Assembly: GCA_946894095.1 (NCBI GenBank)
Contig: OX335660.1
Coordinates: 9,119,001 to 9,183,000 of the forward strand
Reading direction: 5' to 3'
DNA length: 64,000 bases
Source of the DNA: Incurvaria masculella
Taxonomy: Eukaryota > Arthropoda > Insecta > Lepidoptera > Incurvariidae
Part shown: positions 22,609 through 33,293 of the stretch, in pieces
Layout: every line of letters starts with the position of its first letter
How positions within the stretch are numbered: the first letter of the stretch is position 1
Translations under genes and position numbers: made by a program
Notes under the pieces: model-generated
What the model was told of the DNA's origin: nothing
Databases searched by the model: none
Seen by the model: only the letters and a program-made list of their open reading frames with translations

Positions 22609-22975
22609 TTCATATACAAACGTAATGATTTCATACACCTAATACCGAAATTAGGTTGCTTTCATAGAAAGAAAGGTGAGAAAAGATATCGATTTTTCTT
22701 CTAGAAATTCAGTTTGAAATTTTGGGATTTAGCAAGTGATTCCATTGCCTAAAAAATGGTTTTTGACCTGCGCATAGATGAAGAGATTAATTTATAAAAA
22801 GCCCGACTACACGGATTCAACAAAACTGTACAAACACTAGAATAACTCAGAAATGAAAGGCAACATCGCCGCTAATCAAAGCGCTTTCATATAAATTGCT
22901 ACCGAATCAACAGATCGAAGACAATTCGACTTTCTAGGCTTCAAATGAGCCGCACTACAATCGGTGTCAAAATAA
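22609..22975. other. Unassigned DNA
   Basis: Nothing recognised. Confidence 0.35.
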
Positions 22976-22979
22976 AAAT

Positions 22980-23190
22980 AAATTAACACTCGAGCGATCA
23001 TTGTGTGCGGAAGAAAGAGTTTGCTGCCGACCGTACCTCTTTGTATGGCGATCTCTATAGGCGCGGGAGAAGCGATACCTCAGCGGCTCAGCTGTCCGGC
23101 AATTTGTTCTCGACTCGCGCCGCCATCGGCTCTGTTTCGGCATTGCAGCTATTACAGTTCGCAGCTGAGACGAGTATACTTTCGGCTAAA
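22980..23190. promoter_or_regulatory. CG-enriched block
   Basis: Contains GGCGCGGGAGAAGCGATACC and GACTCGCGCCGCCATCGGC in AT-rich surroundings. Two overlapping plus frames of 80-90 codons cross it without protein features. Candidate regulatory island or exon of unknown gene. Confidence 0.25.
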
Positions 23191-24102
23191 TTGTTTGGTA
23201 ACCAATATAGTTTTCGTCTGTTGCTCTTTAAAGATCTTCGATTTTAATTTAATTGGCCAAACAGTATCCCGTTGAAAAATAATTAAGAATTTGGGGATTC
23301 ATTTGAAAATTTTTTTTATAAAAAAAGGACCGAAAAATGTTTTTAAAAACTGAACTTAGGTTCCGAAAATTTTATTGATTCATTGACCAATCGAAATTCA
23401 AAATATGTCTAACGTGCTGCGTTCAAAACTATTTTGATAAATACATTTCTTAATTACCGCCAAGTTCTAAATCATAAAATGTTTTAAGTAAATGTTTTCA
23501 CTTTTTATGTTACCGCGTTAACTATGTTACCGTAGTAAACAACCTTGTGACATTGTATAAGCTTATTTCGCCTAATTAGTTTTGGTAGTAATAAGTTAAT
23601 TAAACTAAGTTACGTCACAAAGATCCGAAGATTCGATCAACTCAGTAAAGATGCCGTGATAGTAAACCTAACTTAATTATTATATTTATTTATTATGCAC
23701 TCGAGAGGCCTCGAGAAACTTTAAGAAAAGAACTTTAAGAAGAAATATTTGCTAGACAATAGGCAAATGTTTGATTGTATGGATGGATGGAATTAAGAGT
23801 ATAATGAGTTGTTCGACTTTCATACAATGGCTCGTGCCATAGACGATCCAATGTTTCCTAATATCAATCACTACTACAATAAAATATTTATCTTTATCAA
23901 TTACAATAGCTAAATTTTTAAACGTATACCTCGTTGCGTGCTAACGTTACTCGAAGATGGGACGGGGCGGTGTCGGCGTATGATTGTGCTATACAAACAC
24001 TGCACTCGACCTCTCCCGATCGATAAATCAATCTAGCATTGTGCTGCTATCGCTATACACGAACCGTGTAGCTCCTGGCACAGTCTCAACAGATCGCGTG
24101 GT
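23191..24102. other. AT-rich DNA
   Basis: No exon or repeat family was recognised. Confidence 0.4.
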
Positions 24103-24180
24103 TTTTTTATGTAACTGGACATAGCAACTTGCTACTGTCACGATATTAGCCCAAAAAACTTCATTGGAACTAGGTAAATC
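24103..24180 (-). repeat. SINE tail fragment
   Basis: TTTTTTTATGTAACTGGACA, CACGATATTAGCCC and GGAACTAGGT are the reverse complement of the common SINE 3' end. Confidence 0.65.
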
Positions 24181-24265
24181 TAATGAAATGAAGTGAGGTC
24201 ATCTAAAAAATACTGATAAAGAGTGTCTCGCAACGAGTTTTTAGGATAAATAGACTTGGATTTAT

Positions 24266-24610
24266 AAGGCTTCGGTAGCCCAGTGATGCGGTGCCTTGTG
24301 ATTCGATAAACTAGGTGAAACACCTCTGAGTGCGGTTGGGTTCTGGATGGGTGTCCATTTTCAACCGTCGAGGCTGGCCGTGGTTCGGATTCTAAGGAAA
24401 ACTGTTCCTTACTTGCTAGGTGGTACCATCGCGTTGAATGAACGTTGGTCGAAGCGGCAATGAAAATTGTCCGTGTTTTCCACCCAGTTCAATGTAGCCG
24501 AGCAATATAAGGAAGGTATGGCATGGTATCTAGTTCTCATGTGGTGTGTTAGACTAGTATCTGACGGTCAGTTTGGTATTAGCTATCCATGTCCAGATAC
24601 ATAAAAAAAA
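24266..24610 (+). repeat. Near full-length 5S-type SINE
   Basis: Head: AGGCTTCGGTAGCCCAGTGA, TGAGTGCGGTTGGGTTCTGG, ATGGGTGTCCATTTTCAACC and GAGGCTGGCCGTGGTTCGGA. The body has a short deletion around the CCCGCCCGGG segment, then TGGTCGAAGCGGCAATGAAA, TTCAATGTAGCCGAGCAATA and a complete tail with A-run. Confidence 0.85.
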
Positions 24611-24929
24611 ATATATTTGCTAATAGAACGGCAGGTTTTTCAGCAGGTTAACTGGACATAGAAGTGTTATCGGAAAAATACATAACAGAAAAAAACAATG
24701 GACTTTTTTGAAGAAAACTTCGAGATTAAACCTGATAAACAGTTTTATTCAATTAATTATTTTATTAAAAAAATCTTAACATCGTAATAAAACCCCATGA
24801 ACACCGCAAGGCAGTGACGAAAAAGTTGTTTTTTCTCGTTATCTCTACGCAAGGTTCTCTATTCAAGAGGAGTGAAGCAGTGACACTTGAATGTAGTTAT
24901 AAAAATGCACCAATTTTCTGTCTGTGAAT

Positions 24930-25085
24930 CCCCGCCCTAGAAGGCTGGGCGGCGGCGGCGGTCGCAAAGGGAGACGTTTGATCTCGCCGCGGCGCGGAGG
25001 TCGCGTGACGTCACTCGTAATGCGATGCACACGTCACGTGACGCGACGGCCGCCACTCCCTGCTGTGAGTGACATCGTGCATTTG
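24930..25085. promoter_or_regulatory. CpG island with CRE-like palindromes
   Basis: CG-rich block with TGACGTCA at 25006-25013 (full CRE/ATF palindrome) and TCACGTGA at 25034-25041 (CACGTG E-box palindrome). A plus frame (24924-25214) crosses it without domains. Candidate enhancer or promoter. Confidence 0.4.
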
Positions 25086-25358
25086 CTGGCCTTGAGGTCA
25101 ATGAAAAGTAGAGATAAATATACCGTAAGAAAATATTACACCAGAAAAGGGTATAAACATATTTATATTTTCAGTTTCGTTCTTTCCTCTATTATCATAC
25201 GACACGATTTTTGACCGGGTTTTTAAATTGTTTTTGTGACACTTAAAAAACAGGTTACAATTGTTAATAGATAACCACTGCTTACGAAGAACATAATTTA
25301 TTATGTATATGTTGGTGGAGAAAAAACTCACTACTAATTAGTGACTACCATAATTACA

Positions 25359-25475
25359 TCCTATTCAATGTAGCCGTGCAGTATAAAGAAGGCCTGGCAT
25401 GGCACCTAACTTCTATATGATGTTATGGGCTAATATCATGACCGTGGGTGTGGTACTAGCCGTCATATCAGGTTT
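25359..25475 (+). repeat. SINE 3' fragment
   Basis: TTCAATGTAGCCGTGCAGTA, AGGCCTGGCATGGCACCTAA, GGGCTAATATCATGACCGTG and GTACTAGCCGTCAT match the last third of the SINE. Confidence 0.8.
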
Positions 25476-25904
25476 CTAATCTTAATTGTTTTTGTGTAAA
25501 AAATATCTTAATTATTATAACATAATATAGACTATCTTTCTTTTGATAATTAATATTATGAAATAAAGACTGCATGGGTGGCTGAGCCGATAGACCAAAG
25601 GTGCTCAGAAAAGGCAAATCCACTACACCTTGCTCATTACGCTCCGTGAGGCACCATGCCAGCGAATTAGCCGAGAACTTTAAAACTATCGGGAAGGAAT
25701 ACACACATTAAACATTGTCACTATATTGTGTTACGATAGTTCGAAACAGTCAGTAAAATAGTTTTTATACCATTTAAAATAATTGACCAATGAAGCAGGA
25801 TATAAACTTAATAGTTTGAATGGTTCGTTCTGAATCCACCCGAAAGTGTGCCTTCCTCATCTGTGATTTGTCAAACTATGTAAGCTAAATTTTTCAAATA
25901 TTAG
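25476..25904. other. Unassigned AT-rich DNA
   Basis: A 78-codon minus frame (25468-25704) has no recognisable features. Confidence 0.35.
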
Positions 25905-26235
25905 GGCAACGGGCGTGACGTACGTAAGCATGCATCGATACGGCAACAAACAGCTTAGCTCATTTCACTTGAAGTGCTCCGGGCCGCGACTGGAGGCTCT
26001 CGTTAAAGCGATTCGTACGTACCGGCGGCACTTAGCGTATTTTGATACGGCAGTATTTCAGAAATGTTAGCTTTGATATTCCCCTCGCCGAGTATGAAGT
26101 GGCCCCGGCACGGCAGCGCTGGGCGTGCGCCTCTTGTGACGTCACAATGCTTTGTGGCCGCGCCTTGCAGCGTTTCAATTAGTCCCGTGCGACGTCGCGT
26201 CGGTGGAAATTGTCGCGATCGATAAATATGGATAT
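25905..26235. promoter_or_regulatory. CpG-rich block with CRE palindrome
   Basis: CG-dense, with a perfect 12-bp palindrome TGTGACGTCACA at 26135-26146. It lies 1.1 kb from a similar island at 24930. Possible enhancer or promoter. Confidence 0.4.
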
Positions 26236-26709
26236 TTGGGAGGATCTGCCTCGAGATTGTATGGAAACCGGGAAATCATCACTGATGAACTAATGAGTTG
26301 TCTAGCGTTTGATGCCAATACGACATTGGTAACGACGGCAATACCTGCGGCAGGTATACCTGCGAAAGGTATTTTTGCTGGTTCTAGTCCAGACTTGCTT
26401 TTCATGAAGTAGTTCTTGTTACAGATTTCTTTCTCTAATAAATGTGTTCTTTCTTCACGGTCGATTCTACATACATACATATCATTGAAAAAGGCGTCGT
26501 ACTTGTTTAGTACGAAAATGTAAATTTTATTGAAATTGTTAAGTTTTGTCGACCGTATTTACATAAGAAAAAATGCGACTTGACCAGTAAAACATGATTT
26601 CTGATGTAAAGTGCTTTGACGCTTCAAAATTCCTTGGCGTATAAGGTGTGGCCTAATACCAAGACCATAGAAGTGGTATAAACCACCCTTTTTTAGTATC
26701 ATACAAAAA

Positions 26710-27312
26710 AATTTACAAAAAAAATAACCGACTTCAAAGAAAAAGCACTAAAAAGTAAAAAATTATTTCCATTTTTGTAGTTACGATTTTTGTAATTTTT
26801 TTGAGTCGGCGTCAACCGGTCACGCGCTGCGCCAATCAAGAGAACCTTGACTACCTTGACTGACACCGACTCAAAAAATAACAAAAATCGTAACTACAAA
26901 AATGGAAAATATTTTTTACTTTTTAGTGCTTTTTCTTTGAAGTCGGTTATTTTTTTTGTTAATTATTTTTTATTTGTTTATTTTTAGTGAATCTGAAGTA
27001 CACTTACTAATTTGTACACGTACTTTCCAATAAAAAAAGAATCACCGAAATCGGTTGGCGTTATATTGAGTTATTCGTCCATTTGTCGCGCACATCTTAA
27101 TACAAATTTAAGACTTTTATGATTTTCTCATAGATATCATTGTCAGAACTTAACCAAATTAAAATGGGACCACTTGGGAAGCACTAGCTATCATTTAAAA
27201 AAATAATCATCAAAATCGGTTCACCCAGGCAAAAGTTATGAGGTAACAAACATAAAAAAAACATACAGACGAATTGATAACCTCCTCCTTTTTTGAAGTC
27301 GGTTAAAAAACT
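26710..27312. repeat. Lepidopteran AACCGACTTC element with a long hairpin
   Basis: The left part (26726-26949) is an inverted repeat with about 90-bp arms: ATAACCGACTTCAAAGAAAA and GCACTAAAAAGTAAAAAAT on the left, TTTTTACTTTTTAGTGCTTT and TTCTTTGAAGTCGGTTAT on the right, around a 40-50 bp centre. The right part runs to CTCCTCCTTTTTTGAAGTCG and GTTA at about 27305, the usual end of a widespread lepidopteran repeat. No coding sequence. Confidence 0.65.
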
Positions 27313-27885
27313 ATCTTACTACATGCATGCGCATACCTAGTAAGTTTCCTCTAGAAGAATCAAGACGCAGCTAGGGGTGGTCTACCTAACGCTTTCCGAC
27401 GATTTTTCCGCCTTTGTAATTCACTTACCGTCCTTGTTTAGGGTAGCGCTCAGACTATCGATATTTTTTTTATCGATGTGTGTTGAACAAGATACGAACT
27501 GGGCACATTGGTAACAATAAAGTATTTATTACTGAAACCGTATAATTCTCGCTAAATATGGTGCCTGAAGTTATAAGTCTTTATAAAATCGTTAAAACAT
27601 TTAACATTTCATAGAATGAATGTGAATGCCACTCCGCCTAGGTATCCGATTCGTTCCCAGCTCATTAGATACCTAACGGTGTCCATCGAGCTCAGCTAAT
27701 TGGACGCTTGAGACTTCTGAATTGACTTCGATGGTGTGGTTTCAATCACAGACTTGTGTAAGGTACACCTGCGTTCGATAGAGTGAAAGTGTTTTAATGA
27801 TGAGTGAAGGATGTACTTTACCAGGTTTTAAATAATATGTAAGTACCTCTAAAATGCACTGCAGGCTTATCACCTTTTAATAAAG
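27313..27885. other. Unassigned DNA
   Basis: No recognised feature. CGATATTTTTTTTATCGATG at about 27458 is a short inverted repeat. Confidence 0.35.
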
Positions 27886-27887
27886 CC

Positions 27888-28060
27888 CAAGAGTACCACT
27901 TTCTTTCTCTTTCCGAATAAGTGTATTTCGACACGAATGCGAGCTATCCCACGAAATTCATGTAAAACTGAAGGCATGCTTCCTCTCCTAGTAAAGCCCG
28001 CCCGGGTTGGTACCACCGCATTTAATGTATAGGTGATCGTAACGGCAATGAAAATGGCTA
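27888..28060 (+). repeat. tRNA-type SINE, spacer and first half of body
   Basis: TTTCTTTCTCTTTCCGAATA, AGTGTATTTCGACACGAATG and CGAGCTATCC (spacer), then AAAGCCCGCCCGGGTTGGTA and AACGGCAATGAAAATGGC. The tail is missing. Confidence 0.75.
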
Positions 28061-29250
28061 GGTACGGATGATATAAACCTTCCTTTTATGCCTCATAGTT
28101 ATATTTTCATAAATACTCTACGATGACGGGTGATACCTGGCCTTTACGACGTATATCTGGAAGTGGCAAGATGTGCTAGGCCGCCCGGGCACAACACTTC
28201 TATTTTCAGAAACGTAAAAACAAAATATAAAAAAAATGCAAGAGAACGCTCAAACGGACGCATATTATTTATTATTATTCGTACATAGAAAGTATCTGAT
28301 AAAAAAGCAACCACTGTAGAACACAACCGTGTATGCAGAGCCCCTATAGAGCGACGTGCAGTTACTGAGAGATTCTGCTTAACGCACTTTATTTGATTTT
28401 TTACGAGTCAAAAGCTTCTGTCAAAGCGAAAAAATACACTGTTCCAATGAAACGAAACAAAAAGGAGAGAGCAAAGTTCAAAGTTTGAACCGCTGCAAAT
28501 GTCGGGGGCTCTTCGTATTGGTACATTAAATGCATATATAATGAACGGGAGACACGCCGGCTGAGGGTTCCGTCAAAGAACCTTTTGAGGCGCCCTCGCT
28601 CGCGTGTCTTTGTGAAACCTTCGGTGCAGGCGCTTTGAAAAAATATTTATATAATATTTTGTTATTTTTAAGTGTCGGAACCCACACAGGAAAAGATGAT
28701 TAAGATATTACCGTTTTAACAATAATTAACACGTGACATCTACATTGAAGGATGTAATAAAGTTTTAAAAATGTGACATCAAATCGTCAGATTATCAAAA
28801 ACATAGCAACGCGAATAAAAAAATGCGCTGAACAAAGTTGCATGAAATAATTGTTCGAATCAAATGCCTAATTATCGGTATGTACAACGATTCAAAACCT
28901 ACAATATACACTACACTAAATATATACACTAAATTCAAAATGTTTGACTAGCTGCAACGAGACAAAAAAGCATTCAAAACGAGAAAAGCAGTCGATAAAA
29001 AAATGCAATGTAGAGTTATTCATAAAGAAAAACAATCTGTAAAAAACGTATGTCTTAAAATTACAATCTAGATACATATATTTTTGTAACTATTCCAAAG
29101 AAGGGGTAAATAAATCCAAACAGCACGCATCATTTATTTTAAAACGCTATTGTCTCGAGAATTCTTAGTTGTTATATGAAATTATATGAAAAGTATATAC
29201 TTGAATACTCTTTACAGCCGTACTTTTTTTGTTTATTTTTAATTTAATTT
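28061..29250. other. AT-rich DNA with a small CG patch
   Basis: Around 28550-28620, GACACGCCGGCTGAGGGTTC and GGCGCCCTCGCTCGCGTGTC are CG-rich. Otherwise nothing was recognised. Confidence 0.35.
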
Positions 29251-29642
29251 TTCTACAGCGCGGAAAGTAATAAATACAGTAATATTTCCCATGCATAAAA
29301 TGGCTTTTGCCACGCGACTCTGGCTCTTACTTATTATAGCAACTTCATGAGTCTTGTTTCCGCCACATATCCCTACATGCATGACATGACGGTAAAAATG
29401 CGGCGACGTATTTTTCCAGCTTGCCATTGGTAAGATTTTTTTATTTTATGTTTTTACAGCGCCGAAAGTAATAAAAACAGGTATTTCTCATGCATAAAAC
29501 AGCTTTTGCCACGCGACTTTGGCTCTTACTTATTATGGCAACTTCCTAAGTCTTGTTTCCACCTTAACCACATAACCCTAAATGCATGACATGACCGTAA
29601 AAATGCGACGTATTTTCCCGCTTGCCAGAGCTAAGATTTTTC
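29251..29642 (+). repeat. Two-copy tandem duplication, about 201-bp period
   Basis: Copy A (29251-29440) and copy B (29452-29642) share ACAGCG-CGAAAGTAATAAA words, CTTTTGCCACGCGACT, TGGCTCTTACTTATTAT, GTCTTGTTTCC, TGCATGACATGAC and GGTAAAAATGCG in the same order, with scattered substitutions and small indels. No coding frame spans either copy. Confidence 0.85.
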
Positions 29643-29979
29643 GGCTGGATACCGCCGCGTCCTGCTGTGGCATCGCTCCAAAGTTCCGAACTTAAGGGTC
29701 GCCGCAAACTTGGAAACTTCGTCATTTATTTAAATTTCGTATATTACTTCTGCCTTAAGTTTCTGGAGGGAGCTTTTTATTTTGTCGGCTGACTGGTATT
29801 TGCCTTAATGGTGGCCATTTTGGATTTATTCAAATCTATCGGCCCTGGTTTTCTTGTCCATCCTATTGTTTAAAGTGTTCTCTGAAACGAAAATAAATTA
29901 AATGTGTTATGTGTTATTATTACGCATGTTTTTGATTGAAAATCGTTAAAAGATGAATTTGTATTTTTTAGCAGTACCT

Positions 29980-30095
29980 AAAGATTCATTCAATGCGATG
30001 GTGCCAAACCGGGCGGGATTAATCCTACCACTTAACAAGCAAGGAAGGCTACTTACAGTTTTACGTGTAATCAGAGCCACGAGTAACCAATCCTT
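29980..30095 (-). repeat. SINE body fragment
   Basis: Reverse complement of the central body: CATTCAATGCGATGGTGCCA, CCGGGCGGGATTAATCCTAC and CACTTAACAAGCAAGGAAGG. Confidence 0.75.
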
Positions 30096-30175
30096 TCGTC
30101 GACTCTTATGACATGCACGGAAAGAAATGCAGTGGGTTCTGTATTATTTTTAAGTGCCGGTGCCTACACAGCATA

Positions 30176-30573
30176 TTTTTATGCAACCTGATATGGAGGG
30201 TTAATATCAAATAAATACCAAGATATTAGCCCAATACGGCACATTTCCGAAGGAATTAGGTGCCATGCCAAAACGTTCCCTTCATGAGCACGGCTACATC
30301 GTACTGGGTGGAAAACACGGACAATTTTTCATTGCCGTTTGAACCATAGTTTTATCCAATGCGGTGCTACCAACCCGGGCGGGATTAAACCCTACCATGA
30401 TAGGGATCTACCGTTTTACATGGTTCCGAACCATGGACCAGCTCGCATTTGTGACAAAATGCACTTATTCAACTCAGAAAGAGAAAGAAAATGGTGCATG
30501 ATCGGGGCGACGATTTGAACCCAGACCCCTGGTATGCTAGACAAGTCCCCAAGCCACTAGGCTACGAACCTAA
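30176..30573 (-). repeat. Full-length tRNA-headed SINE
   Basis: On the minus strand the head (30573-30495) reads TCGTAGCCTAGTGGCTTGGG (A box region) and GTCTGGGTTCAAATCGTCGC (B box region), then the spacer (TTTCTTTCTCTTTCTGAGTT, TGCATTTTGTCACAAATGCG), the shared body and the A-rich tail near 30176. Its head resembles tRNA-Glu in arrangement (tentative). Confidence 0.85.
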
Positions 30574-30764
30574 TTTGGTTTGTTTTCGAACATAACATGA
30601 CCTCCTTTTAGACTTTACTACTACCTATAGAAAATCCTCCGTTAAAAACATTTTTCAAGATGCTAGTACAAAACGCCGATTGGGTTCAAGAGTTCATCGG
30701 AATACAGTGGCAACAGTAACTCAATATGGGAGAAGTGCCGACCGCACCGACGATATATCATATC

Positions 30765-31015
30765 CAATCAGTTGTCCGTCCGTTCGTCCGTCCGTCGTCC
30801 GTCCGTCCGTCGCCCACCCGACTTATCGCGGCGCGGATCGCGCGGGGCCTTTTTGATGTGAAATTCTCGGATTTTTTTGTTCGCTCCGGTACGGGGCATT
30901 GAGAGAGTGAATTTTATTAGGTACGGGCTGCGGCGCCCGGCTTCGATCGGGTCGATTTCGCTTTGGACAATCGCGCGATTGGCGCCCGATCAAGAAAGTC
31001 GTTACCCTATCGAAT
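30765..31015. promoter_or_regulatory. (GTCC)n run followed by a CG-rich block
   Basis: GTCCGTCCGTTCGTCCGTCC and neighbours form an impure tetranucleotide run at about 30773-30812. A CG-rich block (GCGGCGCGGATCGCGCGGGG, GATTGGCGCCCGATC) follows to about 31000. Candidate regulatory island; the simple repeat itself is certain. Confidence 0.45.
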
Positions 31016-31604
31016 CCCCATAAAATGAGACGTTTTTATTAACTAGGTTTTTTTAAATTTTCATTCTAAAATGTATTGTTGAGATGTACGTCGATATGTT
31101 TTTTTTTTTAAATACCTTTTAGATTGGAAAAAAGTGGTCTTTTTTACGTTCATTTTCGATTTTTTTTTACTGAAAAATACGGACATAGAATGAAGCTTTC
31201 TCAAGTGATAAACAAAAATTGATTAAAATATGACAAAATTTAGGGGTGGGGAAAAGTTATGGCCTGGAAGACGATTTCGCTAGTTTAATGGCAGTCGCCG
31301 TGCAAAATGGACAAAGAATGCATTTCTGAAAATTTTCAAATCTTGGATTTCCTGTGACATACGACGCACCGCATCGCCCGCCCTTGCTATCACTTAATTC
31401 TCGATTTGTGTTATTTCTGACTTATTTTTTTTTGCTCGGGCCATAAGGGTCGCAGCGTGATGTTAACATTTAAACTATTTAATAGCATGTAAGCTTTCCC
31501 CATAAGTGGGCTATCAAATGCAAAAATATTTTTTCAAACCCGACTGGTGGTTGCAGCAGCGCATTCAAACAAAAACACAAACTCTTCAGCTTTATTATTT
31601 TTAA
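31016..31604. other. Unassigned DNA
   Basis: No feature was recognised. Confidence 0.35.
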
Positions 31605-31665
31605 CCGACTTAAAAAAACCAGGAGGTCCTCAATTCGTCGGTTTTTTATAGTTTGATTAGGTGCT
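31605..31665 (+). repeat. AACCGACTT element end
   Basis: TTAACCGACTTAAAAAAACC followed by AGGAGGTCCTCAATTCGTCG matches the terminus of the element at 26710-27312. Confidence 0.6.
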
Positions 31666-32591
31666 CCGTTGCAGTGTTATCTCTTTTTGACGGGTCGCAT
31701 TTAAGGCCTCTTGCGTCATGCACCTCACCTAACGGACGAGTAAAGGTTTTCTAAATAAAGCGTATGCATGACGTGTGTCGAAAATAAGATGTAACATTCT
31801 CAAGCGGTAATACAAGAATCTCTCTTAGATTGGCTTCTAAATATGGCGTTGAGATGCCGAAACAAATGGGCAAGTGTAAACAAAATAAACTGATTGATAT
31901 CTCCAACTACCGTTCGCGAGATACCGCGATGGGTGGTACGTCTTCAGAATAGAAGGTCCCCCACTATCGAGGCATCATCAAAATTCATTATGGCGTAGAT
32001 CATTATCATTTATCACGAATCCGTTTGTCTTGGCCGCTGCGCGCACGCTGCTATCTCCGCTATGCAACAATAGATGGCGCTTTTCACTTGTCTAATTCAG
32101 CAGCCTCATCCAAACGTAATTAGGAACTATATTCCTCTCACTCGCCCACGCATCAGCGCAAAAAAGACGAATATACATTTTGTCAAGATCGTCGTCCCGG
32201 TCGAAGTAATGCCGGCTATGCGCGCTCTAATGGCTCCAAAAATAATTTAATGATTTTGTTTTTCCATTGTCCGGTCCTATGTTCGGATCACTGAAACTGT
32301 ATGATTTATTGAATAGCGTAATTACTCTTTCTTCTCTTTGCAGGTCGCACGCGCCAGCGCATCCGTAGATGGGTTATGGAACCGAATTCGTAGAGTCAAT
32401 TGAAATGTGAGAAACTTAATGTCTCGCAAACCATTTCAAATTAGAAGATACAAAAATAATTTTCCTTTCTGTCAGAGTTAGAAAATCAACATAGAGCTTA
32501 TGATCTTATATCTTGATTGAGTCCAGCTGAAGTGCGATAGAGTTAATGGAAGATTATAGAGAAGCATAAGCATTACGATATAGTAAATCGA
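31666..32591. other. Unassigned DNA
   Basis: Sequence of mixed composition around 31900-32220, including AATAGATGGCGCTTTTCACT. No exon could be supported. Confidence 0.35.
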
Positions 32592-32870
32592 TTAAGCGTC
32601 TGAGAGCGCGGAAAGTGTTAGAGCGAGATAATAGTAGTGTTGCGAAAACGCAACGAACTCTATCGAAGTGACCCAGAGAGCAAGGAAAGTGTTGGAACGG
32701 GAGAATAGTGTTGAGAAAACTTGGCGAACTCAGAGGTTAGCCTTAAAGCGGGAGAAAAGTAGTTGAGAGAACGCGACGAACTCTATCGAAGTGATCCAGA
32801 GAGCGAGGAAAGTGCTAGAGCGGGGGAATAGTAGTTGAGAGAACGCGACGAACTCGTCGAAGTGCTCGAG
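32592..32870 (+). repeat. Imperfect tandem repeat, unit about 65-75 bp
   Basis: The words GAGAGCG(C/A)GGAAAGTG, TTAGAGCG or TGGAACGGGAGAATAGT, GAACGCGACGAACTCTATCG and AAGTGATCC recur about four times with changes. Frames are interrupted by stops within units, so it is not a coding repeat array as it stands. Confidence 0.7.
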
Positions 32871-32874
32871 CAGC

Positions 32875-33090
32875 GTAGAGTCGAGGCGGGGTGGGGTGGG
32901 AGGGTGGAGACGGGCGGGTGCGCGTGGGGGGAGGTGGCGGGGGTGCTGGCGCTGCACGGCGCGGGGGTGGGCGGCTGGGGGCGGCCTGCGCCCGCGCACG
33001 CCGCCACCACGCTGGTGGGCGGGCTGGTGGCGCCGCCGCGGGAACCCACCACGGCGGCGGAGGCCTTCTGGAAGATGCCGCATAAAGGTA
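32875..33090 (+). other. GC-rich block ending at a strong splice donor; possible exon
   Basis: About 215 bp of very GC-rich DNA ends at CCGCATAAAG followed by GTAACGGG, a good donor context (AAG|GTAACG) at about 33090. One plus frame stays open through it and ends AEAFWKMPHK before the donor. There is no ATG in the open part of that frame and no convincing acceptor upstream, and no family was recognised. It could be an exon of an unknown gene, an untranslated exon or a CpG island. Confidence 0.3.
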
Positions 33091-33149
33091 ACGGGAATTG
33101 TTTATTTAACTTTTTAAATGCATTTGCCACAGGTCTAGGTTCCAATGCT

Positions 33150-33293
33150 CGCCCCGACATTCACCAATTGTCCGTATTTTCCATTCAGTTCTGTGTAGCA
33201 GTGCTCTTAAAGGGAATGTGGTGTATTGGGCTAAAATCATAACGGTAGTTGTGTGGTATTAGCCATCCATGTCAGGTTGCATAAAAAACCGTC
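33150..33293 (+). repeat. SINE 3' fragment
   Basis: CCAATTGTCCGTATTTTCCA, TTCAGTTCTGTGTAGCAGTG, GAATGTGGTGTATTGGGCTA and TTAGCCATCCATGTCAGGTT, then an A-run. Confidence 0.8.

Noticed and set aside
30495..30573. Genuine tRNA gene on the minus strand
   Set aside because: A and B boxes are present, but the acceptor stem does not pair and the unit is the head of a SINE.
30771..30815. CRISPR-like short repeats
   Set aside because: It is a GTCC simple repeat in animal DNA; no spacers or repeats of CRISPR form.
32730..33242. Multiple overlapping GC-rich ORFs around 32.9 kb
   Set aside because: Most are Gly/Ala/Arg-rich compositional frames. Only the block ending at the donor was kept, as a low-confidence possible exon.
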